From Streptomyces diacarni (GTDB lineage Bacteria > Actinomycetota > Actinomycetes > Streptomycetales > Streptomycetaceae), in NCBI RefSeq assembly GCF_003323715.1, contig NZ_QOIN01000036.1:1-64000 (forward strand): a stretch of DNA of 64,000 nt, in the 5' to 3' direction. The translations under genes were made by a program, and so were the position numbers. The notes beneath the pieces are model-generated. The model searched no databases and had not been told where the DNA came from. It worked only from the letters and a program-made list of their open reading frames with translations. Shown one piece after another: positions 49,013 through 56,354 of the stretch (within the stretch, counting starts at the first letter, position 1; each line of letters begins with the position of its first letter).

Positions 49013-50356
49013 CTACTCGTTGTGGCCGGCTTTCCCGTCACCGTCGAGCGAGCCGGTGGCGAGGTTCGCGGTGCCCTTGGCGAGCCCCTTGGCGGCTTCC
49101 GCGGCCACCGCCGCGGCAGCGAGCGGCCCTGCCGCCGCGCCCGCACCTCGTGCGGCACCGCTGGGTCCGCCGCCGGAGCCCCGTCCGGCGCCTCCACTGC
49201 CCGAACCGCCGCCCGAGCCGCCGCCTTCGGAGCCGCCGCCCCGGGAGCCGCGGCTGCCGGTCGGGCCCGAGCCGTTCGAGCCGCCCCCACCGGACGAGCC
49301 GCCACCGCCACTGGAGGCAGCGGCCGCCCCGGCTCTGCCCGCGGGCCCTGCCCGGCCTCCGGAACCGGCCTGTCCACCGCCGCCGGACGACCCGGAGGGC
49401 CCGGATCCGCCTCCCGAGCCGCCGTCGCTCTTGCTGGAGAGCCCGGACGTGGCGATCGACTTGGCCCCGGAGGCGATGCCGCCCGCGGCGCCGGTGACCG
49501 CCCCGGTGTAGGCGCCGCCGCCGCCCAGCGCGGCCGTGGCGGGCACGATCAGTTTCAGCAGGGCCGGCAGGGCGATGGCCGCCAGCAGCATCACGCAGAT
49601 ACCGGCGATCTTGACGTGGATCCTGTCACCGGAATCTTTGAGATTCCCCGACATGTCGCCGCTGAGCATCTTGGTTCCCGCATACATGATGAGCGCGGCC
49701 GCCGGTTTGTAGAGCAGCCAGGCGATCATCCAGCCGATGTGCTTGCGCCACCAGCCGCCGCCCCAGTTGCTCATGGAGGCCGCGGCCGCCATCGGCAGCG
49801 TCCCGAACAGCACGATCATGACCGCGAGACGGATGTACAGCATGATCCCGTGGATGATGGCGGCGATGAGCATCAGGAACGCGAGAATCAGGTACAGGAA
49901 GGCGGGGATGCCGTCGGACGACGTGCACATCGAGCTCATCATCTGGTTTTCTATCGCCAACCCGTACAGGTGATTGGCGAAACCGTCGCCGACAACGGCG
50001 GCGGAGGTCACGATGGTCGTGCCACCGCCGGCCACGATGATCAGCCGAATCATGCCCCGCAGCGCGGTCTGCCCCGCTTCCCCCTGCCGCTCGGCGGCCA
50101 TTCTGATGCAGGCGAAGATGAGTGAGCCGATGGCCACGTACACGACCAGCCAGTGCAACTCGCCCTGGACCGGCGACGACGCACCCGGCGCGAAGGTGGG
50201 AATGTTCGAGCTCAGCGCCTGGAAGGCGCTGAGAGCGGCCTTCATGACGAGGTCTCCGATGCCCTTCATGATGGTCCCGACGGGATCTCCCAGAAACTCG
50301 AAGAAACCCTTCAGGGCATCGAGGAACGGATTCCCCGAACTGCATGGACCAGCCAT
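49013..50356 (-). CDS. Set B: VirB6/TrbL-like polytopic membrane protein
   Basis: A 447-residue paralogue of the set A protein at 31,201. Soluble N-terminus with FFEFLGDPVGTIMKGIGDLVMKAAL, then hydrophobic helices (LHWLVVYVAIGSLIFACI, LIIVAGGGTTIVTSAAVV, FLYLILAFLMLIAAIIHGIMLYIRLAVMIVLFGTLPMAAAA, HIGWMIAWLLYKPAAALIMYA, VKIAGICVMLLAAIALPALLKLIV). The C-terminal ~150 residues are an extreme Gly/Ser repeat tail (GSSGGGGQAGSGG and similar) followed by an Ala-rich helix. ATG 50356 starts two bases after the VirB8-like stop (TGACATG). The Gly/Ser tail contrasts with the basic Pro/Ala tail in set A, so that part has diverged freely. Confidence 0.82.
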   Translation of the reverse strand: MAGPCSSGNPFLDALKGFFEFLGDPVGTIMKGIGDLVMKAALSAFQALSSNIPTFAPGASSPVQGELHWLVVYVAIGSLIFACIRMAAERQGEAGQTALRGMIRLIIVAGGGTTIVTSAAVVGDGFANHLYGLAIENQMMSSMCTSSDGIPAFLYLILAFLMLIAAIIHGIMLYIRLAVMIVLFGTLPMAAAASMSNWGGGWWRKHIGWMIAWLLYKPAAALIMYAGTKMLSGDMSGNLKDSGDRIHVKIAGICVMLLAAIALPALLKLIVPATAALGGGGAYTGAVTGAAGGIASGAKSIATSGLSSKSDGGSGGGSGPSGSSGGGGQAGSGGRAGPAGRAGAAAASSGGGGSSGGGGSNGSGPTGSRGSRGGGSEGGGSGGGSGSGGAGRGSGGGPSGAARGAGAAAGPLAAAAVAAEAAKGLAKGTANLATGSLDGDGKAGHNE

Positions 50357-50357
50357 G

Positions 50358-51125
50358 TCAGGCAGCTCCCCACTTGATGAACCCGTTACTGTTCACGCCG
50401 GAGTCCGACGTGGCGAAAAGGCTTCCGTCCGTGCGCGGCTTCACTTTCCAGTCGCCGCCGCTCCACCGCATGGACACCGTCGCCGCCCCCAGACCACCAC
50501 CGGCGCCCTTGATGAGGAGGTGCACCTGGGTCTTGTCCTTCGTGAAGGAACCGACGAAGAACCCCGAAGGAACACCGGCGTCGTCACCCGTCATCTGCGA
50601 CTGCCCGAGGCGGGACCGCTGCGAGACGAAGGCGTCGTGCCCCTCTCCGTCCACGAGCTGCTGCTCGGCCACGGTCCGCCAGTCGGCTGTGCTCATGTGC
50701 GTGAGAATGCTGTGCGCCGCCATGACCGCACCCATCGGCGTGTGGGCGTAGCACCACCACACAGGACCGCTGTACCGGGTGGGACCCGCTGACGCCGAGG
50801 TCGGCACCGTGACGCCGTCCAGGTTCTTCCACTTCAGATCCTTCGGCGCGGAGGTCGGCCGGGTGACGTCCTCACCGCCCTGCGTACGACATCCCTGCGG
50901 ACGCTCCCCCTTGGCCCGCCCGCCGTTCTTCGAACCGTCGGTGGACAGCGGGCCCTTCACAGCCTCGGAGGGGGTGGCGTCGGCCTCGCCGCCGGCTCCG
51001 CCCGTGATGAAGGAGACGGAGCCGATGACGAGTGCGGCACCCAGGAACACCGCCGAGGAGACCCAACTGCGCTGTTTCCAGAAATCCGTGGGCTCCTCAG
51101 CGTTGTTCTTCTTACGGCCGAACAT
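50358..51125 (-). CDS. Set B: VirB8/TcpC-like single-pass membrane protein
   Basis: A 255-residue paralogue of the set A protein at 30,398: short head MFGRKKNNAEEPTDFWKQRSW, one transmembrane helix (VSSAVFLGAALVIGSVSFITG, ~22-42), an acidic/Ser-rich stalk with Cys near GCRTQGGEDV, and an outer domain with WWCYAHTPMGAVMAAHSILTHMSTADWRTVAEQQL. The conserved CYAHTPxGA block is shared with set A and I take it as a family hallmark. ATG 51125 has GGAG ten bases upstream. It lies five bases after the pilin-like gene and is followed immediately by the VirB6-like gene. Confidence 0.78.
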   Translation of the reverse strand: MFGRKKNNAEEPTDFWKQRSWVSSAVFLGAALVIGSVSFITGGAGGEADATPSEAVKGPLSTDGSKNGGRAKGERPQGCRTQGGEDVTRPTSAPKDLKWKNLDGVTVPTSASAGPTRYSGPVWWCYAHTPMGAVMAAHSILTHMSTADWRTVAEQQLVDGEGHDAFVSQRSRLGQSQMTGDDAGVPSGFFVGSFTKDKTQVHLLIKGAGGGLGAATVSMRWSGGDWKVKPRTDGSLFATSDSGVNSNGFIKWGAA

Positions 51126-51130
51126 ATCGC

Positions 51131-51412
51131 TCAGTCTCCGAAGATCCAGCTGGCGAACGGGCCCGCGCTGGCGATGAGGCAGCAACCGGCGAGCACCATG
51201 CCCAGGCGGCTCATGTGCTCCGAGCTCTCACCGCGCTTGAGGGAGATGCCCATCATCGCGCCGGTGATCAGGATGCCCAGGACACCGGCCGCGGTACCGG
51301 CCCAGGCGGCCAGGTTGAGCATCTGCTGGACCTTGTCCCCGAGCCCGTCGGGAGCCTCCCCCTCCGGCTGGGGAACGTTGGCGAGGTGGTAGTAGAGCGT
51401 GGACGCCTTCAT
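51131..51412 (-). CDS. Set B: small two-helix membrane protein, pilin-like (second copy)
   Basis: A 93-residue protein with a polar N-terminus (MKASTLYYHLANVPQPEGEAP), an amphipathic segment DGLGDKVQQMLNLAAWAG that leads into helix 1 (TAAGVLGILITGAMMGISL), a basic/polar loop KRGESSEHMSRLG, and helix 2 (MVLAGCCLIASAGPFASWIFG). The helix-loop-helix plan and size match the gene at 51,485 and the single set A protein at 30,008. ATG 51412 follows AAGGAA. Presumed small channel or pilin subunit, VirB2-like by position; the sequence family is not recognised. Confidence 0.72.
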   Translation of the reverse strand: MKASTLYYHLANVPQPEGEAPDGLGDKVQQMLNLAAWAGTAAGVLGILITGAMMGISLKRGESSEHMSRLGMVLAGCCLIASAGPFASWIFGD

Positions 51413-51484
51413 GGGTATTCCTTCACGTCGATGTGTGCTGACAGGGGACGGCGCCGGGGGTGACCGGCGGTTTTCAGAGGGTGC

Positions 51485-51787
51485 TCAGATGAACCACTGC
51501 ACGAGCGGAGCGGCGGTCGTGGCGAGGACCGAGGCCAGCAGCACGATGAACAGCCCCCGGCCGTACGACGCGCCCTCGCCCATGTCCCCCCGGCGCAGCT
51601 GGAGGCTCAGTTGGGTGCCGACGATGATGATGCCGAGAACCCCGGCCGCCGAGGCCCCGTAGGCCAGCCAGCTGAGGATCTTCGACGCCTCCTCTACGGC
51701 TTCCGCCTTTCCCGGCGCATCCTCCTCGGCCAGCCGCATCAACGGTTCGGCTGACGCCGGATCAAGTACGTGGCTCACTAGGCTCAT
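51485..51787 (-). CDS. Set B: small two-helix membrane protein, pilin-like (first copy)
   Basis: A 100-residue protein: acidic N-terminal half (LMRLAEEDAPGKAEAVEEASKILSWLAYG), helix 1 (ASAAGVLGIIIVGTQLSLQL), loop RRGDMGEGASYGRG, helix 2 (LFIVLLASVLATTAAPLVQWFI). The motif AAGVLGI/AGVLGIL is shared with the next gene. ATG 51787 overlaps the stop of the ParA-like gene (ATGA), with AAGGAA upstream. Two tandem copies in set B versus one in set A suggests duplication within set B. The 72-base spacer to the next gene contains no obvious terminator. Confidence 0.72.
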   Translation of the reverse strand: MSLVSHVLDPASAEPLMRLAEEDAPGKAEAVEEASKILSWLAYGASAAGVLGIIIVGTQLSLQLRRGDMGEGASYGRGLFIVLLASVLATTAAPLVQWFI

Positions 51788-52980
51788 CGTTTTCCTTCAT
51801 GCCTGAGGGGCTTGTCGATCGGGCTCCCCGCCAACGCGGCGAGGGAGCGGACGCCCTTCGGCAGCGCACCGGCCCGCTTCTCCCCGCGCCACGCCGGAAC
51901 CCAGGGGACCTGGCGCACTTCCGCGACCGAACGCAGAACGCGTACCCGCTGGAGCAGGTGGAGCGGCAGGCGGCCCGGCGCGTCGGCCACGAGGACCACG
52001 GCGAGCAGTTCCACACCCTCCGGGTGCTGCCCGGTGTGCAGTGCTTCCAGGGCACGTGACGCCGCACGCAGACCCGATGCGTGCGTACGCGCCACCAGCA
52101 GCACCCGCCCGGGATCCCCTTGGGAGGGATCGGGCCAGTGGCGTCCCAGATCGCTGCCGCCCACGACCTCCGCGAGCGTGCTCGTCCCCGCTCCACCGTG
52201 CGCGCCGACCCAGCTGACCAGGGCACCGCCGGGTGCGGAGATGCCGCCGGGCGCGGAGACCTGGCGTGGAGCCGGATGCCCCGGCGCCTGTCCGGGGGCC
52301 GCCGACGGCGCCCCAGCCGGCGCGGCACTCGGCGACGACACCGGGGCGGGCTGCTGTGCGGTTGGTGCGGCCGGTGCGGGGGGTTGGGGTGCGGGGGTCG
52401 GTGCTGGTGCTGGTGCTGGTGCCGGTGCCGGTGCGGGCTGCTGGGCAACTGGCGTCGGCTCCGGGGCCGGTGCGGGTCGCTCGGTGGCCGGCGTCGGTTG
52501 TTGTGGTGCCGGCGTGGGCTGTTGGGTAGCCGCTGCCGACTGCTGCGGCGCTGGCGCGGGCTGCGGTGGTGCGGACTGCCGCGGAGCCGCCGGGTGTTGT
52601 TGCGGCGCCGCCGCGGCCGTTTGCGGGGTCGCCACGGGTGGCCGCGGTGCAGGTTCGGGCCGCTGCGGTGCCGGCGCGGAGTGCTGCGGCGTCGGCGCGC
52701 TCTGCTGCGGGGCCTGCGGGGCCTGCGGGGCCTGCGGGGCTGCTGCCTGGGCCTGCGGAGCCTGCGGCGTCGCCCGTGCCTGCGGGGCCGGTTGGGGAGC
52801 CTGCCCGGTCTGCTGTGCGACCGGTGCGGCCGTGGCAGCCGGAGGGGACTGCTCCGCGTTCGGGCGCGCGGACGACTCGTCCGCCCCGGCACGATCGGGG
52901 GCCTCCCCACCGGGTGGGGCTGCGGTCGGTCCGCGCACCCACATGTGCGGGCCGGCGGACGCTGATGGGGGGACGCTCAT
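51784..52980 (-). CDS. Set B: ParA/MinD-like protein with degenerate P-loop and long Pro/Ala/Gln arm
   Basis: A 398-residue protein. Residues ~20-235 are low complexity, rich in Pro, Ala and Gln (PQAPQAPQQSAPTPQHSAPAPQ style). The C-terminal ~160 residues match the set A protein at 29,385: LVSWVGAHGGAGTSTLAEVVGG (deviant P-loop lacking both lysines), RVLLVARTHASGLRAASRAL, LLAVVLVADAPGRLPLHLLQRVR, and EVRQVPWVPAWR. ATG 52980 is chosen; GAGAGGAGG lies about a dozen bases upstream. It is the first gene of the set B core operon, divergent from the transglycosylase gene, mirroring set A. The arm is far longer than in set A and its repeats are a likely source of length variation. Confidence 0.75.
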   Translation of the reverse strand: MSVPPSASAGPHMWVRGPTAAPPGGEAPDRAGADESSARPNAEQSPPAATAAPVAQQTGQAPQPAPQARATPQAPQAQAAAPQAPQAPQAPQQSAPTPQHSAPAPQRPEPAPRPPVATPQTAAAAPQQHPAAPRQSAPPQPAPAPQQSAAATQQPTPAPQQPTPATERPAPAPEPTPVAQQPAPAPAPAPAPAPTPAPQPPAPAAPTAQQPAPVSSPSAAPAGAPSAAPGQAPGHPAPRQVSAPGGISAPGGALVSWVGAHGGAGTSTLAEVVGGSDLGRHWPDPSQGDPGRVLLVARTHASGLRAASRALEALHTGQHPEGVELLAVVLVADAPGRLPLHLLQRVRVLRSVAEVRQVPWVPAWRGEKRAGALPKGVRSLAALAGSPIDKPLRHEGKR

Positions 52981-53214
52981 CGCGGGGCCAGCCTCCTCTC
53001 GTTGAAGAACTCCATGTGCTGCCACGCCCTCGTGACCCGGACGGAAGCGGTCGGCGCGAAGTCGATTGAACTGTTTCGGCATCGCGCCCGTTCGGTGTGC
53101 AGCGCGTTGTGCTCCGTCGGAGAGGCACAACGGGACTTCAGCGGAAGTGGTTCACCGTTCCTGGCAGTCCGCTTGGGATCGGTGCGGCGGAGAGGTGGGA
53201 AAGGAGGTGCACCC

Positions 53215-54066
53215 ATGAGCGAGGACGGCGGAGGAGGTTCCAGCAAGGCGGCCATGATCGGTCTGGCGAGCCTGGGCTGCGGGTGCATGTCGTTGCCCGT
53301 GGCGGCGGCTGGACTCGTCGTCGTGCTGATCATCTTCGGGGGGCTCGGCGTCCTCTTCGCGCCGATCATCGCCATCATCCTGTTCTTCGGCGGGGGCGGA
53401 GACGGTCCGGATGACGGCTCGGGCGTCGACACCGACGAGGTCTCCGAGTCGGTGCAGGGCGACGGGAAGGGCGATCTGGACGAGAACACCGTTCCCGACG
53501 ATCTGGCGGACACCATCCAGGAGGCGGGCGGGATCTGCGACGTCATCGGCCCGGTCGTCATCGCGGCGCAGATCGAGCGCGAGTCGTCCTTCAACAAGGA
53601 CATGCTCGGGCCCAACGGCGAGGAGGGCATCTCGCAGCTTCCGCCGGACAAGTTCGAGGAGTTCGGCGAGGACGAGGACGACAACGACGAGACCCAGGCG
53701 ACCGATCCCGAGGACTCGATCATGGCCCAGGGCAGGTACATGTGCGACCTCGCCGAGAAGGTCAAGCCGCTCGTCGACAGCGGCGAGGCCCTGGACGGTG
53801 AGAGCGTGCTCGACCTGACGCTGGCGGCGTACGCGGTCGGCCTGGACGCGGTACAGAAAGCCAAGGCGGTGCCCGCGACCACCGAGGCGCAGAGCTACGT
53901 GGCGGGGGTCCGTTCGAACTTCCCCCGGTTCGAGGGCATCGGCGGATCCGTCGCGCCGTCCGACTTCCCTTCGGAGAGCATCCCCTCGACCTCGAATCCC
54001 AGCGTGTCACCGCCGCCCGACCCGGACGGGTCGTCCTCGCCCGACCCCGAAGAGAGTGGAGAGTGA
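53215..54066 (+). CDS. Set B: membrane-anchored lytic transglycosylase-like protein
   Basis: A 283-residue protein with ATG 53215 behind a perfect AAAGGAGGTG. A cytoplasmic start MSEDGGGGSSKAAMIG is followed by a long hydrophobic region (~15-60, two possible helices, with a GCGC pair near 21-24), an acidic linker, and an SLT-like domain: AAQIERESSFNKDMLGPNGEEGISQLPP aligns with the set A catalytic block, giving Glu ~123 as the probable acid catalyst. LTLAAYAVGLDAVQKAKAVPA replaces the usual AAYNAGPGAV. Unlike set A, it has no NlpC/P60 domain, and the domain is unusually acidic (FGEDEDDNDETQATDPED). It probably opens peptidoglycan for the set B machine, though the altered motifs leave activity uncertain. 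Confidence 0.8.
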   Translation: MSEDGGGGSSKAAMIGLASLGCGCMSLPVAAAGLVVVLIIFGGLGVLFAPIIAIILFFGGGGDGPDDGSGVDTDEVSESVQGDGKGDLDENTVPDDLADTIQEAGGICDVIGPVVIAAQIERESSFNKDMLGPNGEEGISQLPPDKFEEFGEDEDDNDETQATDPEDSIMAQGRYMCDLAEKVKPLVDSGEALDGESVLDLTLAAYAVGLDAVQKAKAVPATTEAQSYVAGVRSNFPRFEGIGGSVAPSDFPSESIPSTSNPSVSPPPDPDGSSSPDPEESGE

Positions 54067-54073
54067 GCACCGC

Positions 54074-55204
54074 ATGCTTTGCACCCCCGACGACACAGCG
54101 CTCGGGTACCGGCCGGCGCAGTCGGACGATGACGCGGCGCCACGGGACGGTGTAGCGGTGGCGGCGACGCGAGACGGTGCCGCATCCTCGGGCGACTGCC
54201 CCGAGGCAGTGCGGGAAGACACCGGCGAGACGCACACGTCGGCAGCCGCCGGACGTTTCGAGTTCCTCATCGCCCAGGACGGCGCCGTGTCCCTCAACGG
54301 CGCGCGCCTGCCGGTGGGGGAGGGGGAAGAGGTGCACGTCGCCGTGCTCGACGCCGCGCACCGCGCTGCCGAGGAACGCGGCGAGCCGGTCGACGCGACG
54401 ATCCTCGACATGCGGGGTGAGGGCTACGCGACGTACGTCAGGGTCGCGCCGGACGGGTCGAGTCAACTCGTGGAGCCGGATGCCGAACCGGGGCCGCGGG
54501 AGGCGTCGCCGACGCCGCCCGGAGGTGCGGCCGAGGCCGCGCCTGTGCCCGAGTCCGCCGCCTCCGAGGCGGAGCCCGACGCCGCGCCCGCGCCCGTGTC
54601 CGCGCCCGCGCCCGTGTCCGAGCCCGAGGCCTCGGCCGAAGGGGACTCCGAACTCGCACACGTACCCGCATCCGTTCCCGAGGGCGCGTCAGAGCAGCGT
54701 GTGGAGTCGGCAGACCCCGCCCAGCCGCTGATTCCGGAGGAACTCCGGGACGCCGTGGCGCACATCAACCGGGCGGCGGCCGGAGGTGAGGCGCAACGCG
54801 CCATGGTGCTGGCGTTCCGGATGCGGGAGCACGCCGTGCGCACATACGGAGAGGCGCACCCCTACACGGTCGAGGCGCGCGACTTGGAGGCCTATGTCGC
54901 CTGCCTGGCCGGCGACTACACGAGTTCCACGGCCATTTACCTCGATCTCGCCCGCCTGTGTCACGAAGTGCGCGACCCCCGTGCACAGGGATATCTCGAG
55001 CGGGCGGTCGGAAACTGGCACATGCTCACCGATCCGCGACCGCTGCGTACTTACGGACGCGAATTGCTCGCCGCCTGGTCGCGGCTTTCCTCGGAGTCGG
55101 GTCCGACAGCTGAGGACATGGCTGTGTTGCGCCGCGTCCGGCGTCGACTGGAGGCGTTCGTCGGCACGGCGCGTGCCGTCAGGACGCAGGGGGGTGGCGC
55201 CTGA
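54074..55204 (+). CDS. Set B: shared-N-domain protein with TPR-like C-terminus
   Basis: A 376-residue counterpart of the set A protein at 26,472. The shared domain (~60-140) reads RFEFLIAQDGAVSLNGARLP ... PVDATILDMRGEGYATYVRVAPDGSSQLVEP. An Ala/Pro/Glu linker (APAPVSAPAPVSEPE) follows, then a helical C-terminus (LRDAVAHINRAAAGGEAQRAMVLAFRM ... CLAGDYTSSTAIYLDLARLCHEVRD) like that of set A. ATG 54074 is preferred (GGAGAG nine bases upstream); GTG 54056 would overlap the transglycosylase gene by 11 bases. No catalytic motif. It is translationally close-coupled to the transglycosylase, so a shared function in the apparatus is likely. Confidence 0.78.
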   Translation: MLCTPDDTALGYRPAQSDDDAAPRDGVAVAATRDGAASSGDCPEAVREDTGETHTSAAAGRFEFLIAQDGAVSLNGARLPVGEGEEVHVAVLDAAHRAAEERGEPVDATILDMRGEGYATYVRVAPDGSSQLVEPDAEPGPREASPTPPGGAAEAAPVPESAASEAEPDAAPAPVSAPAPVSEPEASAEGDSELAHVPASVPEGASEQRVESADPAQPLIPEELRDAVAHINRAAAGGEAQRAMVLAFRMREHAVRTYGEAHPYTVEARDLEAYVACLAGDYTSSTAIYLDLARLCHEVRDPRAQGYLERAVGNWHMLTDPRPLRTYGRELLAAWSRLSSESGPTAEDMAVLRRVRRRLEAFVGTARAVRTQGGGA

Positions 55205-55317
55205 CCAGGTCCGGTTTTCATCCGGCTGTTCTGCCCGGTGTACGCCGCTGACCAGCAGCATCAACATCGGATTGACGCCGATGGACGCCGCCGCCCGAAG
55301 CTTCTTTCAGAGGTCTA

Positions 55318-55333
55318 TGTGACGGGCGTCACA
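55318..55333. promoter_or_regulatory. Crp-like palindromic operator upstream of the ECF sigma gene
   Basis: TGTGACGGGCGTCACA is a 7-base-arm palindrome that fits both the enterobacterial TGTGA-N6-TCACA pattern and the Streptomyces Crp motif GTG-N6-GNCAC as I recall it. It lies 114 bases after the 54,074 gene stop and 263 bases before the sigma factor start, in a 391-base gap without other genes. Function as a Crp site is inferred. Confidence 0.5.
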
Positions 55334-55595
55334 CAATGTGGCGCCGGTTGTCGTGAACTCCCCTCGCAGAGCCCGCATCTAAATCCCCGTAAGGCAGATT
55401 AAGCACCTGGTTTTGTGGGATGCGGCTTTTCATGTCTTTTGTGGGGCGCTGCCGTGCGCCGTCTTCGAGGCAATCGGTCGTCAAAGGCATGTGCATCTCC
55501 CCTCACCAAACTTTCGGTTCCGTGAGGGGGCCCGCCGCGCGAGTCCCGAGGCCAGTCCGCCGTGTCCGGCGGCTCGAATCGAGGGGATACATCCG

Positions 55596-56147
55596 GTGAG
55601 CTGGATCGTCTTGGGGTCGGACGGCGCGACCAGCGCCCAGGAACGGGCCACGCGCTCGCTCTACGAACAGCACGCACGTCCGTTACAGGGTTATGTGCTC
55701 CAGCTGCTGGGCGGTGACCACCAAAGGGCCGAGGACGTGGTGCAAGAGACGCTGCTGCGCTGCTGGCGCAACCAGCAACTCGTCGGCGGACGTGGTCAGG
55801 ACCTCCGCCCATGGCTGTTCAGGGTGGCCCGCAACCTCGTCATCGACGACTACCGCCTGCGCAGTGCGCGCCCCAAGGAAGTCGACGGCACCGCCTGGCT
55901 GGAAGACGTGCTGGCCGACACCGATGATGTCGACCGCGTGCTCTCCTCCCTGGTGCTCGTGAAGGCGTTCCAGACGCTTTCGCCCGCGCACCGGGAGGTG
56001 CTGTACGAGACGTACTACACGGGACGCTCGACGCGTGAGGTGTCCCGTGTGCTCGGCATACCGCCCGGCACGGTGAAGTCGCGGCTCTACCACGCGGTGC
56101 GCAACCTGCGGCAGGCGCTGGGAGTGCCCGAGGCCGGCGTGCGGTAG
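55596..56147 (+). CDS. ECF-type RNA polymerase sigma factor
   Basis: A 183-residue group 4 sigma factor. Region 2 is seen as TRSLYEQHARPLQGYVLQLLGGDHQRAEDVVQETLLRCWRN (about residues 20-60) and DLRPWLFRVARNLVIDDYR; region 4 is FQTLSPAHREVLYETYYTGRSTREVSRVLGIPPGTVKSRLYHAVRNLRQAL. GTG 55596 gives the normal family length and follows GAGGGG; codons further upstream remain open but encode nothing family-like. It resembles the SigL/SigM-type ECFs of actinomycetes. No anti-sigma gene is adjacent, as a 24-bp terminator follows at once. Control by the upstream Crp-like site is possible. Confidence 0.93.
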   Translation: MSWIVLGSDGATSAQERATRSLYEQHARPLQGYVLQLLGGDHQRAEDVVQETLLRCWRNQQLVGGRGQDLRPWLFRVARNLVIDDYRLRSARPKEVDGTAWLEDVLADTDDVDRVLSSLVLVKAFQTLSPAHREVLYETYYTGRSTREVSRVLGIPPGTVKSRLYHAVRNLRQALGVPEAGVR

Positions 56148-56163
56148 GCCTCCATTCCCGTAC

Positions 56164-56211
56164 CTCGCCCGTACCCCGTCTCCTCCCGGGAGGAGACGGG
56201 GTACGGGCGAG
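56164..56211. terminator. Perfect 24-bp palindromic terminator after the sigma factor gene
   Basis: Arms 56,164-56,187 and 56,188-56,211 are exact reverse complements with no spacer, beginning 17 bases after the sigma factor stop. A very stable hairpin. Confidence 0.85.
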
Positions 56212-56354
56212 CGCGCGCACGTGTGGGGACCCGTGCGAGTGAAACCCTCCAGGAGTACACCGAGTTGGCCTGTCGCTCGGCGTACGGGTCCGTCACGATG
56301 GTGACGCCCCGCACATCCAGCGGGACACCCGGGTCCGCTCCCTCGGAGGTCCTC

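Noticed and set aside
26472-55204. Integrative and conjugative element
   Set aside because: No integrase, excisionase, replication protein, relaxase, tRNA or direct-repeat att pair was found in or around the two sets within the window.
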